This document shows, piece after piece, positions 13,540 through 19,579 of a DNA stretch of 20,088 nucleotides. Source of the DNA: a virus; the IMG/VR virus record IMGVR_UViG_3300048031_000032, positions 1-20,088 of that record; one strand, written 5' to 3'. The notes beneath the pieces are model-generated. The model ran no database searches. It saw only the letters and a list, made by a program, of their open reading frames with translations, and was not told where the DNA came from. The first letter of the stretch is position 1, and each line of letters opens with the position of its first letter. The position numbers and the translations under genes were made by a program.

Positions 13540-13559
13540 TGTGGGGCCGTAGCCCCACA
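13540..13559 (-). terminator. GC-rich stem-loop with UACG tetraloop, possible terminator or attenuator
   Basis: Perfect 8-bp inverted repeat TGTGGGGC/GCCCCACA around a four-base loop, read on the minus strand as C(UACG)G, a UNCG-class extra-stable tetraloop; one more G-U pair can be added at the base. It lies between the stop of the 160-aa gene and the ribosome-binding site of the 96-aa gene. Downstream in the transcription direction comes TATTAATTTT, moderately U-rich, so partial intrinsic termination is possible; an mRNA-stability role is an alternative. Confidence 0.6.
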
Positions 13560-13570
13560 CTAATTATTTA

Positions 13571-14053
13571 TTATTGTGTGTCAGATGTTGAATCAATTCC
13601 AAATATTTTTAGAACGATTACAGTATCTCCACCTGGATCACCTGAAACAACCAACTCAACTTCGTCTCCAGCTAAACCAGCTACTCCTGGTGCAAAACCA
13701 GACATACCAAGTACACCATTGCAACCTAAGAAACCTTTCCAACCAGTTGTATTAAGAGCTAAAGAAGCTCCATCAACATAACCGTCTGTGTCAGCATCTG
13801 TTCCAATGTCAACTAAGTTAACAGCGTTAACTGAAGCCGTAGTTACTACGACACCAATTCCCAATGGAATAAAGTTTGTAGGAATTTGAATAGAAGTTTC
13901 TTTTCCTGTAGTAGCACCATTAGCGACTGTAATAGTTGCAGTGAACTCTTTAAGACTCATTGTAGATGTAAGAGCACCTGTTGATGTGTTTTTAGTTATT
14001 ACTTCAAAACCGTTTTCTGATCGTACCGGTCCTTGAAATGTAGTATTTGCCAT
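13571..14053 (-). CDS. probable virion structural protein (MANTTFQGPVRSENGFE family)
   Basis: A 160-aa beta-rich protein. The N-terminal MANTTFQGPVRSENGFE is a recognisable opening in marine phage structural modules. Residues 35-75 hold alternating strands (FTATITVANGATTGKETSIQ, then IPTNFIPLGIGVVVTTAS), residues 95-130 a Gly-rich segment, and the C-terminus a VELVVSGDPGGDTVIVLKIF hairpin. Its own candidate promoter and structured leader upstream, the best ribosome-binding site in the area (AGGAGGATATAATT before ATG) and a stable stem-loop downstream suggest high and partly separate expression, as for an abundant capsid or decoration protein. That inference is from context; no biochemical family name is assigned. 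Confidence 0.65.
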   Translation of the reverse strand: MANTTFQGPVRSENGFEVITKNTSTGALTSTMSLKEFTATITVANGATTGKETSIQIPTNFIPLGIGVVVTTASVNAVNLVDIGTDADTDGYVDGASLALNTTGWKGFLGCNGVLGMSGFAPGVAGLAGDEVELVVSGDPGGDTVIVLKIFGIDSTSDTQ

Positions 14054-14074
14054 AATTATATCCTCCTAGTTTCC

Positions 14075-14115
14075 GAACATAGTCTCTAGGCCGTCGACTA
14101 TACGCGTCTATGTTC
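14075..14115 (-). repeat. inverted repeat GAACATAG...CTATGTTC in the leader
   Basis: Perfect 8-bp arms (14075-14082 and 14108-14115) separated by 25 bases. An alternative pairing inside the same RNA (ATAGTC with GACTAT, minus strand) would compete with the outer stem. The inner part contains the palindromes GTCGAC and ACGCGT. It lies directly before the AGGAGG ribosome-binding site, so it could modulate translation or stabilise the 5' end. Confidence 0.5.
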
Positions 14116-14124
14116 TAATTAATT

Positions 14125-14146
14125 TATATAGTAATAAAACTATATA
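14125..14146 (-). repeat. AT-only inverted repeat TATATAGT...ACTATATA overlapping the candidate -10 box
   Basis: Perfect 8-bp arms around a six-base spacer. It covers the proposed -10 element and the expected start of transcription, a placement seen in operators, but chance is not excluded in such AT-rich DNA. Confidence 0.4.
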
Positions 14147-14167
14147 CTAGTTTTTAGTAGAGTGCAA
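14139..14167 (-). promoter_or_regulatory. candidate sigma70-type promoter
   Basis: On the minus strand, TTGCAC (14162-14167) and TATAGT (14139-14144) are separated by 17 bases, close to the TTGACA/TATAAT consensus with ideal spacing. It would drive the 160-aa virion gene and those downstream. Sequence-only prediction. Confidence 0.4.
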
Positions 14168-14214
14168 GAGAGCCTGTAGTGTGAATTGAATTTATTCAAC
14201 GATGTAGCTTTTGT

Positions 14215-14424
14215 TTAAGTAGCTACTGAAACTTCTGGAGCAGAACCTTCAACATTGTTCTGTCTGTGGGCAATTGCTGCTTCTTCCAGCTTGATCTTTG
14301 TGATGATCTCTTTTACTTTGTCATCAATCTTGACCATTTCAAGAGTATATCTGTTATTATCCAGATGCTCCTGTTCCCACTTCAACTCCAAGGACCTTTT
14401 TGCTTTGTATAGGTCTTGTATCAT
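14215..14424 (-). CDS. 69-aa helical protein of unknown function
   Basis: A small, highly charged protein with long predicted helices (LYKAKRSLELKWEQEHLDNN at 5-24; KIDDKVKEIITKIKLEEAAI at 32-51), suggesting a coiled coil. It overlaps the 3' end of the 85-aa gene by 68 nt in another frame, and its excellent ribosome-binding site (GAGGAGGTTATAG before ATG) is encoded inside that gene, which supports both being real. It lies between the capsid gene and the virion gene at 13571. Possibly a small scaffold-like or head-completion factor; I do not recognise a family. Confidence 0.65.
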   Translation of the reverse strand: MIQDLYKAKRSLELKWEQEHLDNNRYTLEMVKIDDKVKEIITKIKLEEAAIAHRQNNVEGSAPEVSVAT

Positions 14425-14614
14425 CTATAACCTCCTCATAGGTTATTCTATTCACCTTGTTGTCATAACTAACTCCAAGGTTTTCCCAAACTATACTGTT
14501 TTCTCCAAGTTTGTCAAGGATTGATTGTTCCAGGTCAGTTGGGGAATCTTCTGATTCTACTTCAAATTTGGCGTGATGATCGTACGCCCAAATGTTAACT
14601 AAAAATTTTTTCAT
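14357..14614 (-). CDS. 85-aa hypothetical protein downstream of the capsid gene
   Basis: An 85-aa acidic protein opening MKKFLVNIWAYDHHAKFEVE, with a middle segment SPTDLEQSILDKLGENSIVW and a C-terminal KVLGVEVGTGASG. An in-frame GTG three codons upstream (14623) is possible, but the ATG at 14614 is preferred because GGTGAG lies five bases before it. A mixed alpha/beta fold is likely. It shares 68 nt with the 69-aa gene. A GC-rich stem-loop separates it from the capsid gene, so its expression may differ from that of the capsid. No family recognised. Confidence 0.6.
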   Translation of the reverse strand: MKKFLVNIWAYDHHAKFEVESEDSPTDLEQSILDKLGENSIVWENLGVSYDNKVNRITYEEVIDDTRPIQSKKVLGVEVGTGASG

Positions 14615-14637
14615 GAATCTCACCGTTTATTTTATGA

Positions 14638-14664
14638 TTGTGGCGGAACTATGTCCCGCCACAA
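14638..14664 (-). terminator. GC-rich stem-loop just after the capsid gene
   Basis: Perfect 9-bp inverted repeat TTGTGGCGG/CCGCCACAA with a nine-base loop, 10 nt beyond the capsid stop codon. No U-run follows in the minus-strand direction (TCATAAAATAAA), so it is not a canonical intrinsic terminator. It could protect the 3' end of capsid mRNA, mark an RNA-processing site or act as a weak terminator. Confidence 0.5.
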
Positions 14665-14674
14665 AAATTATTGA

Positions 14675-15577
14675 TTACGCTCCTGGCGAACCAAAAATAC
14701 CTCTAGGGTCAGAAACTCCGAAAGAGTATCTTTCTCTAGCTTTGTATCTTACGTTACCAGTGTCAAAGTCGCCTTCCATTGCAGTTGTCAATGGTGCTCT
14801 GTTGAACATTTTCATACCGTTAGGCACGTCTGTTAAGATATAGAACGCATCTGCATCTGTTAGGTAGTTGTTCACTCTATAACCTTGAGGAACCATACCC
14901 ATAGATACGATTGCATTGATATCGTTATCAGCTGTTCCAACTCTACCTTGAGACTTCATAAGTCTTTCAGCTGTAAATTGTAGCTCAGAAGGAATAATCA
15001 TTTTTACTCCTCTTGCTGCAACTCTTAAACCTCTTTCATCAGTCATTTTACCAATGTCAATCATTGATTGCTCTAATGAAGTTTCGTTCAAGTCAGAAGA
15101 AGTCGCTAATTCATTAGCGAACGTTCCTGCTACAGTCGGGTGGTTAGTAGCCATTAATGCTACACCGTCACCAGATTGGAAAGTTGTGAAACCATTAATT
15201 AATGGATCAACAGCTTTTACTTGCTTAGCGTTACTCATAGATCTTGCTAAAGCTTTTGTATATCTAGACGCAAGTCTATCATACAAGTTGTCCTCAATCG
15301 CTTCTTCAGTGATTGCGAACGCTAAAGCTACAGTCTCGTGAGTGTATCTAGCAGTGAAAGTTTCTTGCGCTTCATCAAATGAAACACCAGCACCTTCACC
15401 TTTAACTTGTGCGTTAGCGAAACCAGATAACATAACTTCTTCTTCAAAAGCTCTGTCAGATGATTCCTCAGTATAAATCTCAGCATGCTGATTTTCATAC
15501 CTTTTATATTCCAGGCCGAATAGTGCATTCAATCCTGGCTCTAGTTCTTTAACTAGTTGTGATCGTGATATTGCCAT
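14675..15577 (-). CDS. major capsid protein, HK97-fold (Mu gpT-like)
   Basis: A 300-aa protein of normal length for a phage major capsid protein. It begins ISRSQLVKELEPGLNALFGL, has the extended N-terminal EYKRYENQHAEIYT and the hallmark block VALAFAITEEAIEDNLYDRL (83-102) followed by SRYTKALARSMSNAK, then LMATNHPTVAG (141-151), MIIPSELQFTAERLMKS (193-209), a FYILTDVPNGMKMF segment and the C-terminal RYKARERYSFGVSDPRGIFG (277-296). These fit the HK97-fold capsid proteins related to the Mu-like major head subunit. It builds the icosahedral shell. Gene order (scaffold, unknown, decoration-like, capsid) and a double AGGAG ribosome-binding site upstream agree with an abundant product. Confidence 0.88.
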   Translation of the reverse strand: MAISRSQLVKELEPGLNALFGLEYKRYENQHAEIYTEESSDRAFEEEVMLSGFANAQVKGEGAGVSFDEAQETFTARYTHETVALAFAITEEAIEDNLYDRLASRYTKALARSMSNAKQVKAVDPLINGFTTFQSGDGVALMATNHPTVAGTFANELATSSDLNETSLEQSMIDIGKMTDERGLRVAARGVKMIIPSELQFTAERLMKSQGRVGTADNDINAIVSMGMVPQGYRVNNYLTDADAFYILTDVPNGMKMFNRAPLTTAMEGDFDTGNVRYKARERYSFGVSDPRGIFGSPGA

Positions 15578-15598
15578 AATTTATCTCCTATTCTCCTA

Positions 15599-16165
15599 TT
15601 ACGATTGTAGCTCGATTAGATTCGGACAAACAACCACTGAACAGAAAGCTGCAGTAATATCCTCATTTTCAGGATCTTCTGCTACTCTTAAAAGTCTTAG
15701 TGATTTGTTGTCGTTTCCTGTAACACCGATATCTAAAGTCGAAGATGATCTACCAGTGGTATCGCTACCAGCTGATGCATTCATATCATACGTCTCTAAA
15801 AATCCTGCTTGTGTTACAGCAGCATCTGTTGCTACTACATATTGTTGGTGTGGGTTATCGAATACAAAAGCAGTGATGTCTTCACTGTTTGCTGGTGTAA
15901 TCGTTGCTTTGTAAAAATTCGCAAACGTTGGCTTCAAAGTTGTAGCCGCGTTGTAGAAAATTCCGTTAAGCGTTCCAATTACAGGTGCAGCGGCCGTTTG
16001 ACCGTCCACAATATAACCAGCAGCAGATGCTACCATCCCGCCATTGTATATAGTAGTACCATAACCCGCATCGATTTTGTATTTACCTTGACCAGAAGTT
16101 GCTGGAGTTGAACCCAGAACACCTGCCGCAGTATAACCAAAACCTTGTTCGTTTCTATTTGCCAT
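15599..16165 (-). CDS. probable head decoration-type virion protein
   Basis: A 188-aa beta-rich protein directly upstream of the capsid gene. The N-terminus NRNEQGFGYTAAGVLGSTPA (3-22) with TSGQGKYKI is familiar in marine phage head modules. A central segment NGIFYNAATTLKPTFANFYK (68-87) and the C-terminal RVAEDPENEDITAAFCSVVV are predicted strands. Position between scaffold and capsid genes is where decoration or head-stabilising proteins are usually encoded, which is the basis for the role. Ribosome-binding site AAGGAGTAATAACT lies before ATG, right behind a UUCG stem-loop. Confidence 0.62.
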   Translation of the reverse strand: MANRNEQGFGYTAAGVLGSTPATSGQGKYKIDAGYGTTIYNGGMVASAAGYIVDGQTAAAPVIGTLNGIFYNAATTLKPTFANFYKATITPANSEDITAFVFDNPHQQYVVATDAAVTQAGFLETYDMNASAGSDTTGRSSSTLDIGVTGNDNKSLRLLRVAEDPENEDITAAFCSVVVCPNLIELQS

Positions 16166-16181
16166 AGTTATTACTCCTTAT

Positions 16182-16208
16182 GTACCTGCCCCGAAGGGCC
16201 TCCAGTAC
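16182..16208 (-). other. leader stem-loop with UUCG tetraloop
   Basis: On the minus strand GCCC-UUCG-GGGC forms a four-pair stem closed by a C(UUCG)G tetraloop; beyond an asymmetric internal loop, GTAC pairs with GTAC and a T-G pair extends it. It sits between the 153-aa and 188-aa genes, just before the AAGGAG ribosome-binding site. There is no U-run after it, so an mRNA-stability or processing element is more likely than a terminator. Confidence 0.5.
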
Positions 16209-16236
16209 GGTTTAATTTAATTCAGTGATTTAAAAA

Positions 16237-16698
16237 TTACTTTTTAGTACCACCGAAGGTTACACGAGATTGTCTATCAACATTGATAGGCATTCTACTA
16301 TCCTGCTCCCTCATAAGGTCGTTGTTTACGGCTTCGTTACGTTCTTTATGTCTATCAGACATATACTGTTGACGTTGCTCTGCGATCTCATTAGGTACCT
16401 TCGCAAGAAGAAGGCCACCAACCCCAATCACTCCCTTGTATTTACCGTCTTCAACGGTTGGGTAATCGCTTGCATTTTCGACTTCTTCAGATCTAACTAA
16501 TTCATAACCTTCTCTTAAACGTCCAGTTATATTTTTTGTATCTTGAAAGCCTACAACTTCAGCTCTTATCCATCTATACCTGAATCCATCAGGTGCAGGG
16601 GGTGCATCTAGAGATGACGGTGGAACCCACACTTTTGGTCTTTCAGACTTTGACCGTGTTTGGCTCGCACGAGAAGTATTTTCTTTTTCTTTTTCCAT
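16237..16698 (-). CDS. conserved phage head-module protein of unknown function
   Basis: A 153-aa hydrophilic protein. N-terminal SRASQTRSKSERPKVWVPPS (9-28), then SLDAPPAPDGFRYRWIRAEV and GFQDTKNITGRLREGYELVR, a Gly-rich strand (GVIGVGGLLLAKVPNEIAEQ) and a charged C-terminal helix (RQQYMSDRHKERNEAVNNDL). The RWIR...GRLREGYE-x-V segment is one I recognise from marine phage head modules, but no role is established to my knowledge. It lies between the scaffold and the decoration-like gene and overlaps neither. A strong ribosome-binding site (GAAGGAGCGTAAA before ATG) is encoded in the last codons of the scaffold gene. Confidence 0.65.
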   Translation of the reverse strand: MEKEKENTSRASQTRSKSERPKVWVPPSSLDAPPAPDGFRYRWIRAEVVGFQDTKNITGRLREGYELVRSEEVENASDYPTVEDGKYKGVIGVGGLLLAKVPNEIAEQRQQYMSDRHKERNEAVNNDLMREQDSRMPINVDRQSRVTFGGTKK

Positions 16699-16699
16699 T

Positions 16700-17653
16700 T
16701 TACGCTCCTTCCTTCGTGTGTTTTAATTGTTTTGCGTACTCTTCGAGTGGCACACCTAATTTTTTAGCTATTGCTACCTGTGATGATGTGAGTCTCACAG
16801 TTTTGCGACCAGGCTTTACGCTTCTTGTAGCTGAAGCCACTGTCTGAACAGGGGCGGTCGATTGCTTAGTTTCAGTATTACCAAATTTATGCGGAAAGTC
16901 AATTCTTATTCTTTTATCAACTTCTGCATAATACTCATTTGAGTTAGGATCGTATCCTTCTTTTTCCGTTAAATCCTTATGTATTTCAAAAGCAGTATAA
17001 GTCATTGCTTTATCAGTACCAAACCATGAGTTTTGAGAAGCCCATGCTTCAGCTTTAGGATCTGGATTAATTGGATCATCCATTTGTTGGGTCCGAACCG
17101 GTGGTTCAGACAATACAGGTTTCTCAGCCTGTTTCTCTTCTCTACCCGCTTTGGCTTGCTCTAGTTTTGCATTCTCAAAAGCAAGAGTTGCAATTCTTTT
17201 GTTCGCCTCAACTTGAGCATTTGCATCACCAGATTCAATAGCAGCAGCTAATTCTTTTTGTGCAGCTTCTAAACCTGTTGAGATACTTGTCTCAAATTTT
17301 TTAACATAATCAGCATCAGTTTTTTCAAACCTAGCTTCTAATGCTCTTCTTTTTTCCTCTACACCTTTAGCATAATCAATAGCGGCTTGTTCTCTTCTTT
17401 CCGCTTCTCTCATCTTACGAGTTAGTTTCGCAATACGAGATTGTACACCTTTGCTGTAGTCCTCTAAAGTTTCGTCGGATTTTTTTTCTTCTAATTTTGT
17501 TTCTCTTTCATTTTCATATGATTTATCTGTTCCTTGTTCTTGTTCCGTGTTTTCCGTTTCTACAACGGCTTCGTCTTTTGTTTCTTCAATAGCTATTTCT
17601 GCATCAGGTCCTGATGTATCAATAGGTACTAGTTTTTTTTCTTCGTCTGGCAT
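16700..17653 (-). CDS. capsid scaffold-like protein
   Basis: A 317-aa, very charged protein. The first 60 residues are acidic and probably disordered; residues 65-185 hold long Lys/Glu/Ala-rich helices (SRIAKLTRKMREAERREQAA, then later KELAAAIESGDANAQVEANK), a strong coiled-coil pattern. The C-terminal part has a WASQNSWFGTDKAMTYTAFE segment and ends in a basic helical region (PGRKTVRLTSSQVAIAKKLG). Acidic coiled-coil proteins with this layout directly upstream of the capsid gene are typical phage scaffolds that direct procapsid assembly and leave before DNA packaging. No protease motif is seen. Ribosome-binding site AAGGAGTAACT. Confidence 0.78.
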   Translation of the reverse strand: MPDEEKKLVPIDTSGPDAEIAIEETKDEAVVETENTEQEQGTDKSYENERETKLEEKKSDETLEDYSKGVQSRIAKLTRKMREAERREQAAIDYAKGVEEKRRALEARFEKTDADYVKKFETSISTGLEAAQKELAAAIESGDANAQVEANKRIATLAFENAKLEQAKAGREEKQAEKPVLSEPPVRTQQMDDPINPDPKAEAWASQNSWFGTDKAMTYTAFEIHKDLTEKEGYDPNSNEYYAEVDKRIRIDFPHKFGNTETKQSTAPVQTVASATRSVKPGRKTVRLTSSQVAIAKKLGVPLEEYAKQLKHTKEGA

Positions 17654-17671
17654 AGTTACTCCTTCCTATGA

Positions 17672-18079
17672 TTAAAACTCATGCAAGATGTCCTCTGGAC
17701 TATCAATTGTTGCTAACACTTCATCGTCGTTTAGCAGACGAATTTCCCCACCATCTATCTTGATCCGTGATCCGGCGTAACGTGCAAACATTACCCAATC
17801 ATTGACCTTGCACCACGGGCCTTCAGGATATCTCTCCTTATCCTTATAACATTGTGGGCCCATAGCTAAAACCAAACCACATTGAGAAGCGACTTGTTGC
17901 TTTTCTAAAGTAGTTTCGGCTAATACTAATCCACCTTTAGTTTTCTCTTTCATCTTGAAAGGTAAAACCATTATTCTCCAACCCGTAGGTTTCGGAATTT
18001 TTCCTTCTTCTTTTTTCTCTGATTTCTTTACACCAATAAGATCATTGTTTGGTGTTAATATCGATGACTGTTCCTTCAT
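17672..18079 (-). CDS. phage GroES-like co-chaperonin (Cpn10 fold)
   Basis: A 135-aa protein. After a 30-residue charged N-terminal extension comes a Cpn10 domain: GWRIMVLPFKMKEKTKGGLV (33-52), QVASQCGLVLAMG (62-74), CKVNDWVMFARYAGSRIKID (90-109) and a LLNDDEVLATID end. GGLVL (49-53) occupies the place of the GroES mobile-loop GGIVL, whose hydrophobic tripeptide docks on GroEL. The protein is therefore inferred to replace host GroES, as T4 gp31 does, for capsid folding. Phage-encoded GroES genes are known in marine viruses. Its start overlaps the 74-aa gene by 38 nt, with AAGGAG five bases before ATG encoded inside that gene. Confidence 0.85.
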   Translation of the reverse strand: MKEQSSILTPNNDLIGVKKSEKKEEGKIPKPTGWRIMVLPFKMKEKTKGGLVLAETTLEKQQVASQCGLVLAMGPQCYKDKERYPEGPWCKVNDWVMFARYAGSRIKIDGGEIRLLNDDEVLATIDSPEDILHEF

Positions 18080-18266
18080 TGTGCTCCTTATCGTTTAGCA
18101 GGTTAGAGATTTCCTGACGCACTGATTCCAGTGCATTGATTTGTCCTATTATATACTTGTAATTTTCCATATTGTCAACACTACCGGACGTTACTGATAT
18201 TGACAATTGATCTATTCTTGAATCTAGGAATCTTAAAGTTTTATTGATTACTGTTTCTAATTGCAT
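18042..18266 (-). CDS. 74-aa helical protein of unknown function
   Basis: A small protein, probably helical, with a coiled-coil look: VINKTLRFLDSRIDQLSISV (6-25), then NYKYIIGQINALESVRQEIS (35-54) and a polar tail. It starts directly after the stop of the DUF6321-like gene (TAAATG) and overlaps the GroES-like gene by 38 nt, so the trio is translationally linked. Proteins of this size and helical type are often found between terminase/portal and head genes in marine phages, but no function is known to me. Confidence 0.6.
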   Translation of the reverse strand: MQLETVINKTLRFLDSRIDQLSISVTSGSVDNMENYKYIIGQINALESVRQEISNLLNDKEHNEGTVIDINTKQ

Positions 18267-18563
18267 TTAACATTTCCATCTTCTCCGTGCTTGTCTGATT
18301 CGAGAATTAGGATCGTTACGAGTTTTTGCTGATGACCGTTTTAATTGTCCAAGTGATCTTGCGCAGTATGACTTCCTACGATTAGCAGCTTTTGATCCTG
18401 GCTTCACTTTACCAGTCACGGCTGTTTTTAATTTACTTCCAGGGTTTGCTGCCCTGTAAGCTCTTACACCTTTAGCTGTCATTCCAGCTCCAGATTTTGT
18501 TTTTCTATAATTAGCACCCTTACCTGTAGTAGTTTTTCTAATAGGATTTTCTTTTTTTCTCAT
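18267..18563 (-). CDS. basic mini-protein resembling DUF6321
   Basis: A 98-aa, very basic protein. The segment MTAKGVRAYRAANPGSKLKT (28-47), then GKVKPGSKAANRRKSYCARS (51-70) and a terminal RRRWKC, match the pattern I associate with DUF6321 proteins of marine phages (G-x-TAKG...GS-x-LK...RRKS-x-CAR...W-x-C). The function is unknown; the charge suggests nucleic-acid or phosphate binding, as an internal virion or DNA-condensing protein. It is the fifth member of a run of Lys/Arg-rich mini-genes. ATG overlaps the stop of the 51-aa gene (TAATG). Confidence 0.7.
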   Translation of the reverse strand: MRKKENPIRKTTTGKGANYRKTKSGAGMTAKGVRAYRAANPGSKLKTAVTGKVKPGSKAANRRKSYCARSLGQLKRSSAKTRNDPNSRIRQARRRWKC

Positions 18564-18718
18564 TAGATTTTTTGCATGTTAGGGTTGTTAGATAGTATAT
18601 TTTTTTCTGCTCTAGGTCTAGCTAAAGAGTCTTTACTTCTTTTTCTAAGTTGAGCAATAGCAGATTCTTTTAATGCTTTTTCTTTTTTTAATCTTTGTAA
18701 ATCTTTTTCTAAGTTCAT
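18563..18718 (-). CDS. 51-aa basic mini-protein
   Basis: A 51-codon ORF whose ATG overlaps the stop of the preceding gene (TAATG) and whose TAA overlaps the ATG of the next (TAATG). Translation: MNLEKDLQRLKKEKALKESA in the first 20 residues, then IAQLRKRSKDSLARPRAEKN and ILSNNPNMQKI. It is helical and Lys/Arg-rich, like its neighbours. It has no clear Shine-Dalgarno sequence and depends on coupling. Perfect fit between two genes and its composition support translation. Function unknown. Confidence 0.65.
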   Translation of the reverse strand: MNLEKDLQRLKKEKALKESAIAQLRKRSKDSLARPRAEKNILSNNPNMQKI

Positions 18719-18972
18719 TATGCAAATGTTTTTACGTTAGTTGGTTTACCGCCAGGATTACCAGCTGCTCTTTTTCGTTTGACAGCACTCGCCTTTTGCC
18801 CTTTTGACATCCGTGTGGCTTTTGCAAGTGGGACGCATTTTGGATATTTCCTCTTTGAGCCTTTGCTTCTCCCGCAAGGTTGATATTTGCCGTCTTTCTT
18901 CGGCGCTCCAATGTCTACCCATTTCTCCGCTACCCATTGTCTTAAACCACCTTTTGAAAAGTGTGTACGCAT
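18718..18972 (-). CDS. basic mini-protein resembling DUF5872
   Basis: An 84-aa protein starting MRTHFSKGGLRQWVAEKWVD, then IGAPKKDGKYQPCGRSKGSK, RKYPKCVPLAKATRMSKG and a lysine-rich tail. The W-x-x-x-x-W-V-D, C-G-R-s-K-x-S-K-R-K-Y-P-x-C and P-x-A-x-A-x-x-M-s-k motifs are those of DUF5872-like proteins in large viruses and marine phages. An upstream in-frame ATG (19023) would add 17 residues inside the preceding gene; the ATG at 18972 is preferred because it overlaps that gene's TAA (TAATG), has GGAAAG nearby and matches the domain start. Two Cys could bind a metal; function unknown. Confidence 0.7.
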   Translation of the reverse strand: MRTHFSKGGLRQWVAEKWVDIGAPKKDGKYQPCGRSKGSKRKYPKCVPLAKATRMSKGQKASAVKRKRAAGNPGGKPTNVKTFA

Positions 18973-19379
18973 TACGAATTCTTTCCGTAAGCTCTTCCTC
19001 TTCCTGCTTTGGCTTTTCCACAACCTTTAGAGCCATCTTTGTATCCGGCTCTTCCACCGACTCTAAATAAATCTCTTTCCATTTTTCTTAATGAACGAGT
19101 TAATTGTGCATCATCTGCTGCAGCATCTACTACTTTTTTTAAACCTTTATCAGAAATTTTATTTGTATTTTTAGTTCTACTTAAAGCATCATCTAGTTGC
19201 GTTATAGATATTTCTTTTTTAATCCCTTCTTTTTTGCCAAGAACAGGTTTAAAAGTTTTAGCATATTTTTTATCTTCTTTTTCTTCTTTTACCGTACTAC
19301 CTTTTGTAGTGATAGGTTTTTTATTTTTTTCTTTAGCTTTTCTTTTTTCAGTTGCTACTGATGGGAAATCAAATGCCAT
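18972..19379 (-). CDS. lysine-rich protein with GGRxGYK tail
   Basis: A 135-aa protein, Lys/Glu-rich and probably disordered for its first 60 residues, with a short helix (LDDALSRTKNTNKISDKGLK) and a helical AADDAQLTRSLRKMERDLFR segment, ending in VGGRAGYKDGSKGCGKAKAG and RGRAYGKNS. That C-terminal tail (GGRxGYKxG...C...K-G-x-GRAYGK) recurs at the end of many pelagiphage-type proteins. Function is unknown; a nucleic-acid-binding or targeting tail is possible. A strong AAAGGAGG ribosome-binding site lies inside the end of the preceding gene; the ATG overlaps that gene's stop. Confidence 0.65.
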   Translation of the reverse strand: MAFDFPSVATEKRKAKEKNKKPITTKGSTVKEEKEDKKYAKTFKPVLGKKEGIKKEISITQLDDALSRTKNTNKISDKGLKKVVDAAADDAQLTRSLRKMERDLFRVGGRAGYKDGSKGCGKAKAGRGRAYGKNS

Positions 19380-19579
19380 TATACTTGTCCTCCTTTAAGG
19401 TATTTCATTCTAGTCATATCCATCATTCCACCACCCATAGCTTTTTTTCTTTTCTTCTTGCCACCTGGTGTAACTTTACCAGAACATACTGCTGAACCAT
19501 ACATGTTCGCGTATGCCGAAGGGTAGACTTTGAATTTTCTTTTAGCGGCTGCTTTGCCTTTTGCGCAGAGTTTAGCCAT
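19379..19579 (-). CDS. 66-aa basic mini-protein (LCAKGKAAAKRKFKVYPSAYAN type)
   Basis: A small basic protein: LCAKGKAAAKRKFKVYPSAY (4-23), ANMYGSAVCSGKVTPGGKKK, then a Gly/Met-rich stretch and MKYLKGGQV at the end. The C-x-KGK-x-AAKRKFKVYPSAYAN...C segment is familiar from marine viruses; the two Cys (5 and 32) could form a metal site. Function unknown. Its ATG overlaps the preceding TAA (TAATG), and the GGAGGA coding the last Gly-Gly doubles as the ribosome-binding site of the next gene. Confidence 0.68.
   Translation of the reverse strand: MAKLCAKGKAAAKRKFKVYPSAYANMYGSAVCSGKVTPGGKKKRKKAMGGGMMDMTRMKYLKGGQV

Larger units (their letters stand above)
14054..14214 (-). promoter_or_regulatory. 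160-bp non-coding leader upstream of the 160-aa virion gene
   Basis: The longest gap between genes in the window. It contains a candidate sigma70-type promoter, three inverted repeats (an 8-bp GC-mixed arm pair at 14075-14115, an AT-only pair at 14125-14146, and a small TTGAAT-aa-ATTCAA dyad near 14186-14199) and the strong AGGAGG ribosome-binding site at 14061-14067. No ORF of convincing quality is present on either strand. Confidence 0.55.

Noticed and set aside
14615-14623. GTG start for the gene at 14357-14614
   Set aside because: No ribosome-binding site before GTG; the ATG three codons later has GGTGAG at good distance.
14638-14664. Canonical intrinsic terminator after the capsid gene
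   Set aside because: Stem is strong but no U-run follows in the direction of transcription, so it is listed only as a possible weak terminator or RNA element.
18973-19023. Longer start for the DUF5872-like protein
   Set aside because: Would add 17 residues overlapping the previous gene; the ATG at 18972 has stop-start coupling and fits the domain.
18758-19057. Minus-strand ORF of 99 codons in another frame
   Set aside because: Overlaps the DUF5872-like gene and the 135-aa gene, both with recognised motifs and TAATG coupling; no independent support.
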